This document shows, piece after piece, positions 44,277 through 56,401 of a stretch of DNA of 64,000 nucleotides. Position 1 is the stretch's first letter, and every line of letters begins with the position of its first letter. This stretch comes from Irpex lacteus (lineage: Eukaryota; Basidiomycota; Agaricomycetes; Polyporales; Irpicaceae): assembly GCA_001986395.2 (NCBI GenBank), contig MQVO02000005.1:496001-560000 (forward strand), given 5' to 3'. The position numbers and the translations under genes were made by a program. The notes beneath the pieces are model-generated. The model did no database searches, was not told the origin of the DNA, and saw nothing but the letters and a program-made list of their open reading frames with translations.

Positions 44277-45641
44277 CTACGGCAGTTAGACTAGTGGATA
44301 TCCTAGAAAAGTAATGGAGGATTGTTAGGTTTGGAGGGATGCCAGTGAGATGGTCCCCGGTCACTGGTCACTGTCCGGCGGTTATCCTGGAAATGGGTGC
44401 TTCAAAGGTGAATGTGCCATGAGTAAGCACAATGACAACGTACCTGAAGAGAGTACTAAACGTAAGCTGTAAGTATATCTGTGTTCGTAGTTTCGGAATG
44501 GTGGTGTAGAAGAGGAAAGTCTCAGGCTCAGATGCTGGACGCAGCACTCGCCGGCGTGGGCGACAGAGATCATTCTGTCCGATCGCTATAGACGCTCAAG
44601 CTCGGCAGGCACGGCGTCCTCAATGGGCGCTACCAGCATGGCCACTTCAAGTTCGCGTTTCGTCAAGTCGCATTACAATATCGGTAATGTACGTATAGTG
44701 TTGGTTGTATTGCTGGCTAAATGTGTCTACAGTATACACTAGTATCGCAAACCAACCTTGTCTGACACTGCACGTACTCGGAAGCTTCCCGACTCGGAGA
44801 GACGTTTTTATGATCTTCCTGGCTGAGGCTCGTGCCTCCCGCCCTGTTTCTATCAAAAGTGTTCAGTTTCAAGTCGAGTAGCTAACAAGAGACATCACAA
44901 CCTATGTGAGTACCGGTGAGCATTGCTCAATTTGGATGAAATCCGAATCCTGCACTCCTTCCGAGTCCTCTAGAAGTTACAGCTTCGGAGGGTCTACCCG
45001 AACGTTCAACTCGTACAAATCCTGGCAAGATATAGCGTCCCGCTATATCTTGCGCAGAATATGTCAGGTGTTGAACCTCCTTGTAGCCGAGATCTTTCGT
45101 GATGAGTGGAACTGATTTACTGCTTGTCTAGATAGCCATCTGAATGTCTCGACCATGACAATGTTATATGGCCCTAAGCTATGGCTCCATCGCGCAGGAT
45201 ACCTTGCGAATACCTACTGTAGGCATTGATGGTACTACACATGTGATATTCCACCACTATCAAGCCTAGGAGATCGTCAGAAATAGAAGGGATCCCACAA
45301 CTACTATGGGTACGTACCCTCATACTTAACGTCGCTGTTTTCCCCCCGATTCTCACCTGAAGTAGTCGTCGCCGCAGATGAGATGAGAGGAGGAACTATA
45401 TTCTCTAGTCTGCGGCGTGGTTGCTTAAGTACCCCACGACTGCCTTTCCTCAATCTTCTGGAAAAAATGCAAGCCCCACAGCCTCACGAGCAACACGCGC
45501 AGATGGATCAGATAACCACAAAAGTATACTTCCGCTTACCTTTCAGCTCTCTTTACCCAATTCTCGGAGCTGCCTAGCCCATCTGCCTTGTCGTCTAACG
45601 GCGGAAAAAAGGTGAGCGGCCATCATCAGCACCTCCGAGCG
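44277..45641. other. Gene-poor stretch
   Basis: This 1.4-kb stretch has no supported gene. It contains a small inverted repeat (atatagcgtcccgctatat, about 45033-45051). Short open frames lack motif or splice context. Confidence 0.4.
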
Positions 45642-46400
45642 TTATGGCCACAGACTGAATATTTTACAGAGCGAAGCCGCGCGAGCACCAAACCAGGGAG
45701 ATCTCCAGCGAGACACATGCACATTGCACTTGCCCGCCGGGGCCGCCGCAGCCGGCTTGTAGAGGGTCCGAGAAAGTGCGATTTTATCGGAGTTCGGGCG
45801 TTGTGGATGCGCCGCCGTCGGGGCGGCCTGCTTTAGGCTACTACGCGGTGATCGTATGGGATGGGAGGTGGCTAAGGTCGCTGAACGACGCTCTGCACTC
45901 CAACGCCTGGTGTCCGTCTTGCGCTGGACAGCCGCAGCCCTGCGTGCCAAGGTCCAAGCCTTGTGGGGAGATTCACCGCAGCCGATTGCAAGCCCTTCTT
46001 CGTAGTATCGTTCGGCGGCGTCGTACAAATTTGCGGGCAGTCCGACGCCGTTGGCGAGACTAGCCGCTAATACACAAACCAGCGAGCTCGATGTTCAACA
46101 CTATGTTGCAACCAATAGTAAGCCATCGATCTTCCACCCCAGTATCCACGTAAATTTGAGTCACCTGCGCGGTCGGATAGGCCGCATAGATCACCAACGC
46201 ACAAATGACGGACTCACCCAACGGCTGACGACCCCGTCCCCTACTATGGAATCCTGGGCCCAGTCTTGCAATGGACGGAGATGAAGAATGGCGAGGAGGA
46301 GGCGTGGTGGCTAAACTGGCCAAACACGTTAGTCAGAGCTGTGGAAGAGGAAGTGGGTGAGTGTAAAGGTAGACAAGGCGCGCGCGTGCCGGGGGCCACA
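45642..46400 (-). pseudogene. Exon-like fragments, possibly decayed membrane-protein gene
   Basis: On the minus strand a frame with QDWAQDSIVGDGVVSRW ends at a gtgagt donor (about 46235), followed after 53 nt by an acceptor and VTQIYVDTG...NIELAG. A further GC3-rich frame (about 46030-45642) encodes NLYDAAERYYEEGLAIG and a basic tail. The join between the last two pieces does not work with a normal intron. The first motif is reminiscent of helix 4 of basidiomycete multi-pass proteins, but this is weak. It may be a pseudogene or chance. Confidence 0.15.
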
Positions 46401-46749
46401 TGTGCCCTGACCTGCCCTGACACCCCTTATGGACAGATCGTGAGTATTTTAGTAAGTACGTACTTCAAGTTAGCGATGCTTACCTCTGGCCCTGCGTTAG
46501 TATTTCTCTCTCTCGGGCGCACAAGACCAAATTTGTACGACTGGCTTACGGGCGGTCTGGGCCTGATGTGCTCAAGTAAGTAGGTGGTCCAGCACACAGA
46601 GGAACCTCCGCTGCAGCTGGCTTCTGGTTACGTCGTCTGTCCTCTCATCTGAGGCAATTCGAAGCGTACAGTAAGCCGCCTCTCCAGCAGACTTCTTACA
46701 TATTATCTACCGTGTTGATCGCACTTTCTCACCTCGTTGTTTTCCAGGT

Positions 46750-48539
46750 CCCGACACACCGTGCTGCTTAACCGACACACATATCGCGCGTTAACATTTC
46801 CCGTCACCTGCAGGTCCCAGAACATGGAGTCGCCACTCACGTCGTTTACTCCTCTTCCGGCAATACCGACTACCATCATCGGCGGTCTAACGCTTTCAGT
46901 TATGTCACTCTTGAACTACGATATGACTTCACTCAACGGTGCTTCCTACTACAGTGACGACAAGACCCGCAGTCCTCGACGTAGGTTTCCGCGAATGGCA
47001 AGGTTCTTACAGACTCCGTGGCAATGGCCGACTCTTGTCCGCAAACTTTCTCCACTCGTCCTGCACCTCTCTGCATGCGTGAACACGCACGACACCCTCG
47101 CACCGTTCACAACTATGGCACTCAGGTTTCCCTACTACAACGGCAGGATTGTATGCGTGGGATGTACCATGTCTTACAAGAGCTTCATGTCTCTGGCTCA
47201 AATGTGTGCCACGTACGCGTTTACCTTCCACAGCGGTCAAATCCAAGTTACTTACCCACATCTGTTCGTGAGCCCTACACTGACAAGAACACCAGGTGCT
47301 TTCAGGTACATGCGCGACAGCTTCGAAAACGTTTGAATAGGTATGATCCTATCAAATCGCTACACGACTCTACATGGACTAACTTTCCCTTGCACCATGT
47401 CTTCCGAAAGAAGCCGCCTCGTGCTTTGTTTCCACGCGTCTGCACATGCAAGACATGTACCTACACGCTCCGATCGCAGCAGCACCACTATTATTGGATA
47501 GACCCTAAGAACAATGCGAAAGATGCGGTGAGTCCAGGTACATTCGCCGGTCAAATCGCTCCCTCACGTTGCCTGCTTCATGTATTGTAAGTGCGAAGCA
47601 TAAACGACAGTATTCCCTCAGGTATGACATAATTATTATGCTCTTGGTAAGATCGATAAGCGACGCGCTTATCCGTCGTCGTTTGGATGATTCATTGATA
47701 TCTGCTCTGCGTAGGTATTATCGTCACAGCCACTGCTCATTGACCAGTTGGCAAAGTCGTGCCTTTCGGACCCACTGTTCGCGGTTGCTGCGGTATGCAC
47801 CAGTGGGCGCGACGCCTCAGGCTGGTCCTACAACAGCCGCTCGGGACATATTTCGTGACATACGTAAGTATCTCCTTAACCACTCCAACTTCACGTTGAG
47901 GCAACTATCTACAGTATTGTCTGCGTACAACGCTACCCTGACTGCGTTGTCAGTGCTTGTCACTACGGCCATCAAAAACAACTCGAACTTCATAACGGCC
48001 TACAAGCGATATGAATATGCAAATACAGTCTCCCAGCAATTCAAATGACATTCAAATCGTTTTCAGATTGCCGCTGTCGCCGAAAATGTCGCACAGTGCA
48101 TCTCAAATACACGCATTCGACGTATTGTGTGTATGCAGTGTCAGCATGTCATACGATGATATCAGCGAGTCGTCAGCCTGACGCTGGTATCTAGACGTAC
48201 CTGTTACCAGCCAGCTAGATTCCGCCGATACTACTATCAGTACCTGTGAGTAGCCAATCTCGCAAAACTACACGCACTGTACGTACTCAGTTATACGTAG
48301 ACTTTGGCGTAACAAATGGAGTGCGAAGGGCACGGTGCTCGACACAGATCCAGTACATCGGATACCTATTCTACACGCATGCACCTGAAGGGATTCGGCA
48401 AGACACAATTGCAACTTCCTCACCATTGAAAGAGCCTGAGCCTGATCATGAGCGACTGAATGGGGCGGCTTGGTCTGCGGAATCTACCAGTGCGAGGGGA
48501 CTCGAGTGGTTTGCGAAGGCAGCGGAGGCGGCATCATAA
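46750..48539 (+). CDS. Unresolved multi-exon coding-like region, family not recognised
   Basis: Several open segments bounded by plausible splice sites lie on the + strand. One starts after ctgcag at about 46814 and encodes HVVYSSSGNTDYHHRR. Another (about 47142-47527) encodes DCMRGMYHVLQELHVSGSN and ends KNNAKDA at a gtgagt donor. A third starts at 47715 and encodes LLIDQLAKSCLSDPLFAVAA. A fourth starts at 47915 and encodes IVCVQRYPDCVVSACHYGH. The last frame ends at TAA 48537-48539 with ESTSARGLEWFAKAAE. Composition looks protein-like, but I could not join them in one consistent frame, and no domain is recognised. It may be a real gene with unusual splicing, a decayed gene, or chance. Confidence 0.25.
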
Positions 48540-48928
48540 ACGTGGTAAACCCGTGTTGCAGCTGTGAGTTCTCGGTGTTCGTGCTGTACGCGTTTTACAG
48601 AGTCTGTGGTCTTGAATCTTCTAACATACATGCGCGATTGACTACCACTCTACCAGTGTGTACTACTGCACTGGCCGGCGGTACTTGCTGCCCACGGTCT
48701 TTCAGATCCCCATCTCAGTACCCAGTCTTAGTACCTATCCACAATTCATTCCATCCCGGCGAAACAAGTCAATGAGGAACGAGGTGGACGGTTCGTGTCG
48801 ACGCACCTGCCTGATCAGGCAAGCCTTCTTCAGGTTCCCCAGATTCTTCTCCGTGATTTTCGCAGTTTTTGATCTCTTCCCACATTCACTTCCCTCTTCC
48901 TCTACCACACACACGAGGTTAGTTTGTA

Positions 48929-49835
48929 TTAAGATTGAGCCTGAGAGAGTTTTGTAGAGATCTTGCTCCGGTCTTCTCTGTGGGTGGGGTTTCTTGGCGC
49001 TACAGCCAGTAGATCAAACACGCGTTGTACGTGAGGCTCACGATTGGGATTGAACGGTAACTGGTTATCGATCTCTCTGCTCGTGATGGTGTTGGGCATG
49101 AATGTGAACGTATGAGGAGCGTACGCCAAATTATAGAGCTGGTGTCCCTGCATCGTCCGCAAGCTCCTCGCAGGCTGTAACAGAAAAAGACGTAATGTTT
49201 ATGCCATGTACATGTACGTAGTATTAGGCCCACTCAACCCTGCTAACTATGCTTCAAGACGTCCCAGTGTCGCAGCACAAAGAGCACAATAGCCTGTGCC
49301 TGGTGGTTTTCTAGTTTAGTACATATGCTCCCCATACGCAGCACGTTTCGCTTGCGAGGCCAGCATCCGGATAAGTAATAGCGATGATTTGACGCACCCA
49401 TGGTTATTGAATCTGATCGCTTCAGGTGCTCGGTAAGTACATATGGCTCTCCAATGTGCAGATTAAGAAAGCTTCCTCAGGCCTATGTCCACCGATCGCC
49501 ACAAGGTTCAACGTTGAACCTGGTGGCGATCGGGTCGTTCAACGTTCAAACGTTCACCAGCTGCAGAGAATACTGATTGCGGTTGCGCAACTGCAGTACG
49601 CCATCGGGATTCGGAGGTCGTCTTCGCGCCACCGTGTTGGGCTGCGAAGACGCCACTGCTCGTCGGAGGCTCGAGCACCGAGCTCGAATGTACAGTGTTC
49701 GTATGCAGGTGTGGCCGGCGGCGTTCTGTAGATAGAGTTGCTCAGCATCGCATCAACTACGAGTCGATTGCTCGCTAACTCTGCAGGTCGTCGACGGCTA
49801 GTACTAGTTATCGCGTTGACGACAAGGAAATCCAT
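48929..49835 (-). CDS. Possible two-exon gene, function unknown
   Basis: A minus-strand exon-like block (49174-48929, preceded by an ttacag acceptor) encodes 81 residues including LYNLAYAPHTFTFMPNTITS and stops at 48929. Upstream, 49835 to about 49554 is open from an ATG (MDFLVVNAITSTSRRRPAEL). Both have ordinary composition. The join between them spans the 42-bp palindrome and about 380 nt, long for this genome, so they may not belong together. No family is recognised. Confidence 0.2.
49492..49533. repeat. 42-bp near-perfect palindrome
   Basis: Two 21-bp arms centred at 49512/49513 match with a single mismatched pair. The inner 16 bp (ggttcaacgttgaacc, 49505-49520) are a perfect palindrome. 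There is no loop. The motif gttcaacgttcaaacgttcac follows directly and repeats part of the core. It may form a cruciform, be a dyad-symmetric protein site, or be the relic end of a mobile element. Confidence 0.85.
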
Positions 49836-51340
49836 GTAGTCTTGATGAGAGGAACGAGGAGAGCCTAAAGATCATAGCGTTGTCCGGTGTTCGCGTCTCG
49901 TCTTGAAATCTTTACTATCCATTTCTGACTCGGCCTCTGGTGTCGTCGTCGTCGGAGAACATAAACAGTTTATGATACAGATGAGCGAACGCCACAGAGA
50001 TGTGAACGTGTTGTGCGGACGTCGGTGGCCAACTTCGTCAGGACGAGACGGCGAGGTGATCTGCAACAACGCCACGTGGCTATGAGATCATCTTGGGAGA
50101 TGGGCATCCCCGATTGCAGCGGAAACGCGCGTCTAATTTAGCGTAAGTTATGTGCCCGATGTGATCTGATGCTTGGAATGCGGGCTTCGGAAGGAACGGG
50201 GTTGACACGATGCAGCTCAGCAAGAAAAAAGACAATGTTCTTACCCACCCACTTGACGAATGGTGTGGTAAGATAGCGTTGAGAGAGTTGGCCACAGTAC
50301 GTGTTATCGATGGGGCTACTGGATATGCATCAAGATTGTCGAGATTAGAGCAATATCGGGGGTGGTTTGGTTGGCAACTACCGACGTAAAGAACGACCCA
50401 CCCTAGCGTTGTTGCGGAGAGCGGAATTTGCGACGCGGTGAGACGAGACGACGGGAGGAGGCTAGACTGTCCGTGTGCCTCGCATCTGTGCCGACGCGCA
50501 GAGGTAGGTGACGCCTGCAGCGAGTGTGTGGAAGCTTCCTCCATTGACTTTCTGTTCTGCAGTGGTTGCAATTGAAAGAGCCTGAAATTGGGAGAGAGAA
50601 GGCAAGGCGGAGATACGCAATAGGAGCCGATGTATGCGTGTGTGAGTGAGGGGCACTTTAGAGGACAGTGCACCACTCTGTTGACAAACGGGTGGTTCGT
50701 GTGCATGATGCGACTGTTTCGCAGTGGCACATGGACTTCCAGTACACGAGCACGATCGGCCAGTAATCGCAGTCTGGAGATGCATTGGAAATCGTGCGCC
50801 GTGGTCCCAGCGTCGCCCCTTGATTGCATGTTGCGGTCGACGAGCCAATCTGGAAGGCTGCAGCACTGCTCCGAGGGCCATGAAAGGAACGCGCCAGGCC
50901 TGGCTTTTCGGGTCAGATTACTGTCCAGATCTGCATCTCCATGATTTTCGGACTGTGCTCGATTCGCTCCGGCTGAGCGTTGTGCCATCTCCCACCCGCG
51001 TCGCATACAAGATGGGCTGCTCCGTGCGAACCGCCCGTGGCGACTTGGGACGTGTATCGTGCCCGCCGCTTCCTCGTGAGTACGAGTTAGGCTTCCTCGA
51101 CGCGGACGCTGACCCAGGGGTGTGGCATGTATACAGGAAATAGATCGACTCTGCCTGCCCTGGCCCGAGAGACAATTGATCTCGGTGTTGAACCCAATCA
51201 GCGGCTTAGTAGTCGCGGGACGTCGTGCACGTTTGAGGCTATCGAATTTTTAATATTAACACATATCCCTGGTCACTTGTTGCTATCCTACCATCCGGAT
51301 TGTGCCCCTCTCGTAACCCGGGATCGGTGCTAGCACCATC
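49836..51340. other. Gene-poor stretch with an unsupported 308-codon frame
   Basis: A long minus-strand open frame (50080-51006) has Cys/Arg/Pro/Ser-rich, non-domain composition, and overlapping frames are open on both strands. This points to stop-poor GC-rich DNA and not to a gene. Nothing else is supported. Confidence 0.4.
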
Positions 51341-51345
51341 CTCCA

Positions 51346-51353
51346 TATATAAA
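51346..51353 (+). promoter_or_regulatory. TATA box of the FAD monooxygenase gene
   Basis: TATATAAA lies 51 nt before the ATG at 51404 and is followed by a C-rich leader. Spacing and context suit a core promoter. Confidence 0.6.
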
Positions 51354-51403
51354 CAACCACACCCCCTCCCGACGTCATTAACCCCCCTCCCCCCAATTCC
51401 ACC

Positions 51404-53543
51404 ATGGCGACCCCTACATCTCAGCCACCGCATATCCGTGTGGCAATTTGGTATGTTTGTTATTACTGCATACGTGATACGTAAATATTAACCACCATTT
51501 GCCACTCCGAACAGCGGCGCTGGCGTCGGCGGCCTCATACTGGCTGTCATCCTCTCCCGGTCCCCGCACATATCAGTCGATGTGTACGAGGCCGCCTCCG
51601 AGCTCAAGGAAATTGGTGCGGGTATCGGCATGTGGCCGCGGACGTGGAAAATTGCGAAGAAGCTCGGGCTGGCGGGGGAGCTGGAGAAGAAGGCGATTGT
51701 ACCTGCCGAGGGAATACCAAGTGAGTCATTGAAATACCAGATTTTCGTCATGTTTTGGCGAAAAGTAGTATCGGGCGTCACTGACGCGTCTCCCAGAGGT
51801 AGCCTTCCAATTCAGACGAGGTGACCTCCCACAAGGACACACATTCCAAACGCTCGTCACTCCAGGTACGCACTCCTCGATTTTCCTGCTTCCCTTTGAC
51901 TCACCCGCCCCTTGTATGACTCTCCCACCTACGCGATTATACCCACCACCGACTCCCCGTACATCCCAGGAGGCCTCATCAGCTTCCACCGCCCAGACTT
52001 CCAGTCTGTACTTCTTGACGCTCTTGCACGGAATGACCCACGCGGCGAACGGTGTCGAACGTTTACTGGGAAGAAGCTTGTTTCGTATGTTGACTTTCAG
52101 CAGCAGGGAGGTGGTATTGAACTGAGATTCGCGGATGGGACGACGGCGCGGTGCGATTTTTTGGTTGGGGCGGACGGCGTGAAGAGTAATGTGAGGGCGA
52201 CGCTGTGTCGACATCAGGCCGAAGAGCTCAGATCACGACAAGGTGCGTCCGATTCATCCCAACCCTCCCGTCTATTTCTGCGACTCAAAAACTCAAACCG
52301 AGACTCACAATCTATTCATTTGAAACAGCACACGCATCCTCCCCCTCCGAACAATCCGCACTGACACAAGAAGCAGCTTACATCGCAGACTGCGGCGAGG
52401 CAGTATGGAGCGGGACGTTCGCGTACCGCACGACTATAAAAGCGGATGAGCTGCAGAGACGGTGGAGGGGACATCGGGTGTTGGACACGCCGCACGTGGT
52501 CAGTGTCTCTATCTCAGCCGTCCATTCATATCTGTCATCTCGAAGCGGCGAGATGAGTTGTTTGTATTTTGCTGATGTTTTTGTGCGGTAGTATCTAGGG
52601 AAGAACAGTGTGAGTACCCATAATCTGCACCCGCACCTCCTCTGAATTTGGCTGACGGACTTGATTGACGGGAAATAGCAAATGACAGTATACCCAATGG
52701 CACGCGGCACGCTCGTCAACTTCGCCGCCTTCCGGGCACGGTACGAGAGGGAGAACACGAGGCTTGACGCGGGTATGCCGATGGTGAGCAGCGTGTCGAA
52801 GGAGGAGTTTAGGGAGGATTTTGGGGAGTGGGAGGAGGAGGCTAAGGTTTTGATTGATGTGCGTTCTGTCTGAATCTGCTCTTCCTTGTTTATTTTGAGC
52901 TCATGGAAGTTGATCTTGTGGTGGGATGTAGTGTTTGAATACGACGAGCCGCTGGGCGGTGCATACGGTTAAGCCGTTGAAGTCGTTTATTTCGAGTGCG
53001 GGGAACGTCGTCCTCCTGGGTGACGCCGTAAGCATCTGTCTTCCTTGACTTCCCTGCCGTATATCTCTAAATGACAGCATAAATTGCGATCTACAGGCAC
53101 ACGCGATGATGCCGTTCCAAGGGTCAGGCGCAGGGCAGGCTATCGAAGACGCGTATATACTAGGGACACTCCTCACGCATCCACACGCCTTCTCCCAGCC
53201 CTCCCAATCTTCCTCCTCCACCCTCCAACGCATAGCAAAAGTGTACGACGCCGTTCGCCGGCCAATGGCACAACACGTCGCCTCCGTCTCTCGAGACGCA
53301 GGGATGCTCTACACGCTCAACTATCCCGGCTTGACCTTCGATCCCCCATCATCACACTCCACTCCGACTTCAAATGGGATGAATGGCGTGGGAGGGAGAG
53401 GGGGAGTGGGAGCGGAGGAAGAGGAGAGGCTGCAGGAGGTGTATGCGCGGATACGGATGAATTGGGAGTGGGCGTGGGATACGAGTGCGGAGGGGGATTT
53501 GGAGAGGGCTGTTGGGCTGTTTGAGAGTGGGGTGGAGGTGTGA
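51404..53543 (+). CDS. FAD-dependent monooxygenase, salicylate-hydroxylase-like
   Basis: The model has nine exons: 51404-51450, 51515-51720, 51797-51865, 51970-52242, 52329-52498, 52592-52609, 52679-52858, 52932-53027 and 53097-53543 (501 aa). The N-terminal Rossmann motif is CGAGVGGLILA, followed by a conserved Arg-type helix (WPRTWKIAKKLGL). FLVGADGVKS is the DG motif that contacts FAD and NAD(P)H, and LLGDAAHAMMPFQGSGAGQAIEDA is the GD motif at the exon 8/9 junction. These define group A flavoprotein aromatic hydroxylases. GGLISFHRPDFQ is close to the salicylate hydroxylase pattern. Exon 6 is an 18-nt micro-exon (YLGKNS). It is probably cytosolic. The substrate is inferred only from family resemblance. 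Confidence 0.9.
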
Positions 53544-54433
53544 GGTGATTTAGGCAGCGGTGAGATTTATGAGTGGGTGGTAAGAGGGGTTTTTTGGTGG
53601 CACATTACTAGCTCGTCTTTTCTCTTGGACGATGCAGTATTTATTTTGTATACCCCGTTTTCAATTTCAATGCACAAGTCAAGTACGTGATCATAGTATT
53701 TTGTGTTGAGTTGTGCATACTTTTCCATTCGTATGTGCTGTCAACAGGCCGACTCGACAAGAATTACATAAGATTAGAGCAGGTAGCTGCCTCGTGACCG
53801 CCTCTTACGAACGCTTCTCATGTCTTAGCCATATCCTGTAATTGTGACTTTGTCTGCAGCGGCATGTGAACATCTCCCTTTTGCCTCTTTTCTGACAATC
53901 GTGAAGGCATCACGATACACATTTGCTCTAGATGTGGTATACGCCATTGGCTCTTATATTTCGCGGAAATTCGACCAGCAGGCGTTAGCCAATTATCCCA
54001 GATCTTTTGATCCAGACTCGCTGGTCGCTCGTGATCGCGCTAGAAGAACTGAGCTCTGAACTTCCTCATTGGGTAATCATTACGTCATTCACATCGAAGC
54101 ATTGCGATCGAAGCTGGATAACCCATTCGCACACCTTCATCCCACCGCCATGCAATTTACATCTTGTGAGCTATTTTTCCAATGCACCGAAGCCCCTTCG
54201 CTTCAATATCTGCAACGTTCGTTGAGCACTTCGAGCATTTAGCTGCGGTTCGTCGCGTGAGGGGTGTTCGGGGTCTTTTCTCAGGGTCTCTATTCGGATT
54301 CCTGAGTGTGGCGAGCACTTACTTGCTTCTTTCCTCCATCCATCTCGTCTACTCGACCGTCTACTCACGCATATCCTTGGCACAGGGCGGTCACTTCATA
54401 TATTATCTGAGGCTGTGATTGCGAAGACTACAC
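53544..54433. other. Spacer before F-box-like paralogue 3
   Basis: This 890-nt stretch shows only short unsupported open frames. Confidence 0.5.
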
Positions 54434-56147
54434 ATGCCAATGAAACTCCCTAACCGAGTCCGGCGTTCTTGGCGTTCTTTCCTCAAGTTTGCAGGCCGTA
54501 AGACCACTGGCAAGGTGCGTGAACTCTTGAATGGCTTACAATGCACACGTGTTGCTCTCAGTTTGTCTACTGACTCGCGAATCTAGGCAAATCTACCCCA
54601 AACCCAGCCTAAAGAGCTTCATTCTGAGCCTGAGGTTCTTCCAGCTCCACCGTCTCCGTGGCAAACCGCTGCCGCTGAGCTCATACACGAGATACTCTCG
54701 TATTTGGATATGCAAGAGCTCAAAGTTAGCGTACTAGTCTGTCAACTATGGTGTGCATGTGGCTCCTTGCGCCTCTTCCAGGATATCACCGTTGGTCGCC
54801 GGCAGGTCTTTCCTCCATATACCCAACCAGCTACAATTACGATGGACGAGAGACTGTCTCGTAACTTTATTAGCTTGGTCGTTGCGCCTAACTCCCATCT
54901 TACCTCGATGCATACTCTATCGTTTTGCTGTGTGGTGAACCTCCGATATCTTCAATGGATCGTCCAAAACATACCCACCCTACGCGTTCTGTATCTCGAC
55001 CATGCCATATTAAGCGATGATGTGTCGATTCCACTCGATAAGCCTAGGACATCTCCGATACCTGTCGACAGGCGCACTTCGTTGGACTTGCTGTCCATCG
55101 ACGACTTGAACGACAACGTCCGAGATCCTGCGCCGGGGCTATGGTATCTTCTGATGACCTTTTCCGCAATCAAAGTGCTCTCCATTTCTGCTACAGACCC
55201 TCGGCCCATTTCGATGACTATGGATCCGGATGGCGCAGCGTGCATATACACAGGACCGAAGGTCCGCGTGCTTTACCTTTCCATCAGCGGAACGCTGTGC
55301 ACGCTCGCTAGCGAACAATTACATCATGCAATCGAATTTAGAGACATTCTCAAGCTACAAATCAACCCTTTCATGGCATATAGCGAGGCAGACCATTTGG
55401 CACGGTTTTTGGAAACACACAAGAGGAGCCTGCATATCGTGGAGCTCAGTGTACGCTGCTCATGGGGGTTCGACCCGTGTTTGTTCGACATGTGGTCTTT
55501 ACGTATACATCCTACATATCGTAGCCGTGGTCTCCCTGCTAGTAAAGAAGGTATGTACCACTCTAGACTCCCTCATTGACCATCAGTTGACAACACTCCT
55601 CGATGTAACTGTCCGTATCCATATAGTGCTGCTACAGACATCTGATTCTTGTCTGGAAGAGCTTCGAAACGTCCTCACCACATCTTGCCCTTATCTTTGC
55701 AAGTTTACGCTCGCATATCTCGCCCCCCTCTCCATTTCAGATCAACCGCGTTTTGATTATCTTGTCGCAGCGTGGAACAGTCACGTCAAAGTATTCCTCC
55801 AGAGCGTACCCACTCTCGAGGATATCACTCTCGATCTGTGCTGCCAGGTTGAAAGTACCGGGCGAGGAAACGTCCCTCATGACCTATCATTTTTGCCCAT
55901 TCACTTTCTTGAGCGACTAAATTGGTCAATCGTGGATGACTTTCTAAAGGACGACTCTCAGCGTTCAGATGAAGATCCACCCAAGAGGCTAACATTTGCT
56001 TTCAACAACCGGGAGCTAGCCAAGAAGTCTCTTTGGTGGTTTTATGTCCTTGGCAAAGACGTGTCACAACCGGCACCTCCTGGATGGCAGGATGTCGTCA
56101 AATCGAAGCTGCCATACCCTGCCAGAGAGGCTGTCTCGTGGATATAA
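54434..56147 (+). CDS. F-box-like protein, paralogue 3
   Basis: The model has three exons: 54434-54514, 54587-55550 and 55627-56147 (521 aa). The leader is MPMKLPNRVRRSWRSFLK. The F-box-like motif is PWQTAAAELIHEILSYLDM with VLVCQLWCACGS. Leucine-rich repeats follow (LRVLYLDHAIL, LDLLSIDDL, VRVLYLSISG, IVELSVRCSWGFD), and the tail is LAKKSLWWFYV with APPGWQDV. It is much closer to paralogue 1 than to paralogue 2 throughout, although paralogue 2 is next to paralogue 1, and it is inverted 14 kb away. An SCF substrate-adaptor role is inferred. Confidence 0.84.
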
Positions 56148-56401
56148 CCCTCTTCTGGCTGAGCATGCATGCGCGCCGTCTGTTAAGAATCTAGGTGATG
56201 GCATACCTATCGACTTCGCTGTGCTATGGAGTACTTCAACTAATTTGCACCATCTGCGTGGACACTGTATTGATCTAATTTTCTCGTTCACTTGGTAATT
56301 TGCTTATTACCCTTGGCTTGGCATGTATGCTTTAAGGCCGTATTTTCTCTGAAACTGTGAACTATGTACTACTATATCTTTCACCCCATTCTCCTAAGAA
56401 C

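Noticed and set aside
50080..51006. 308-codon minus-strand open frame
   Set aside because: Low-complexity, Cys/Arg/Pro/Ser composition, no domain; overlapping frames are open on the other strand too.
55230..55600. Upstream extension of the + strand frame containing F-box-like exon 3
   Set aside because: It is an out-of-frame reading of exon 2 and intron 2; the three-exon model agrees with both paralogues.
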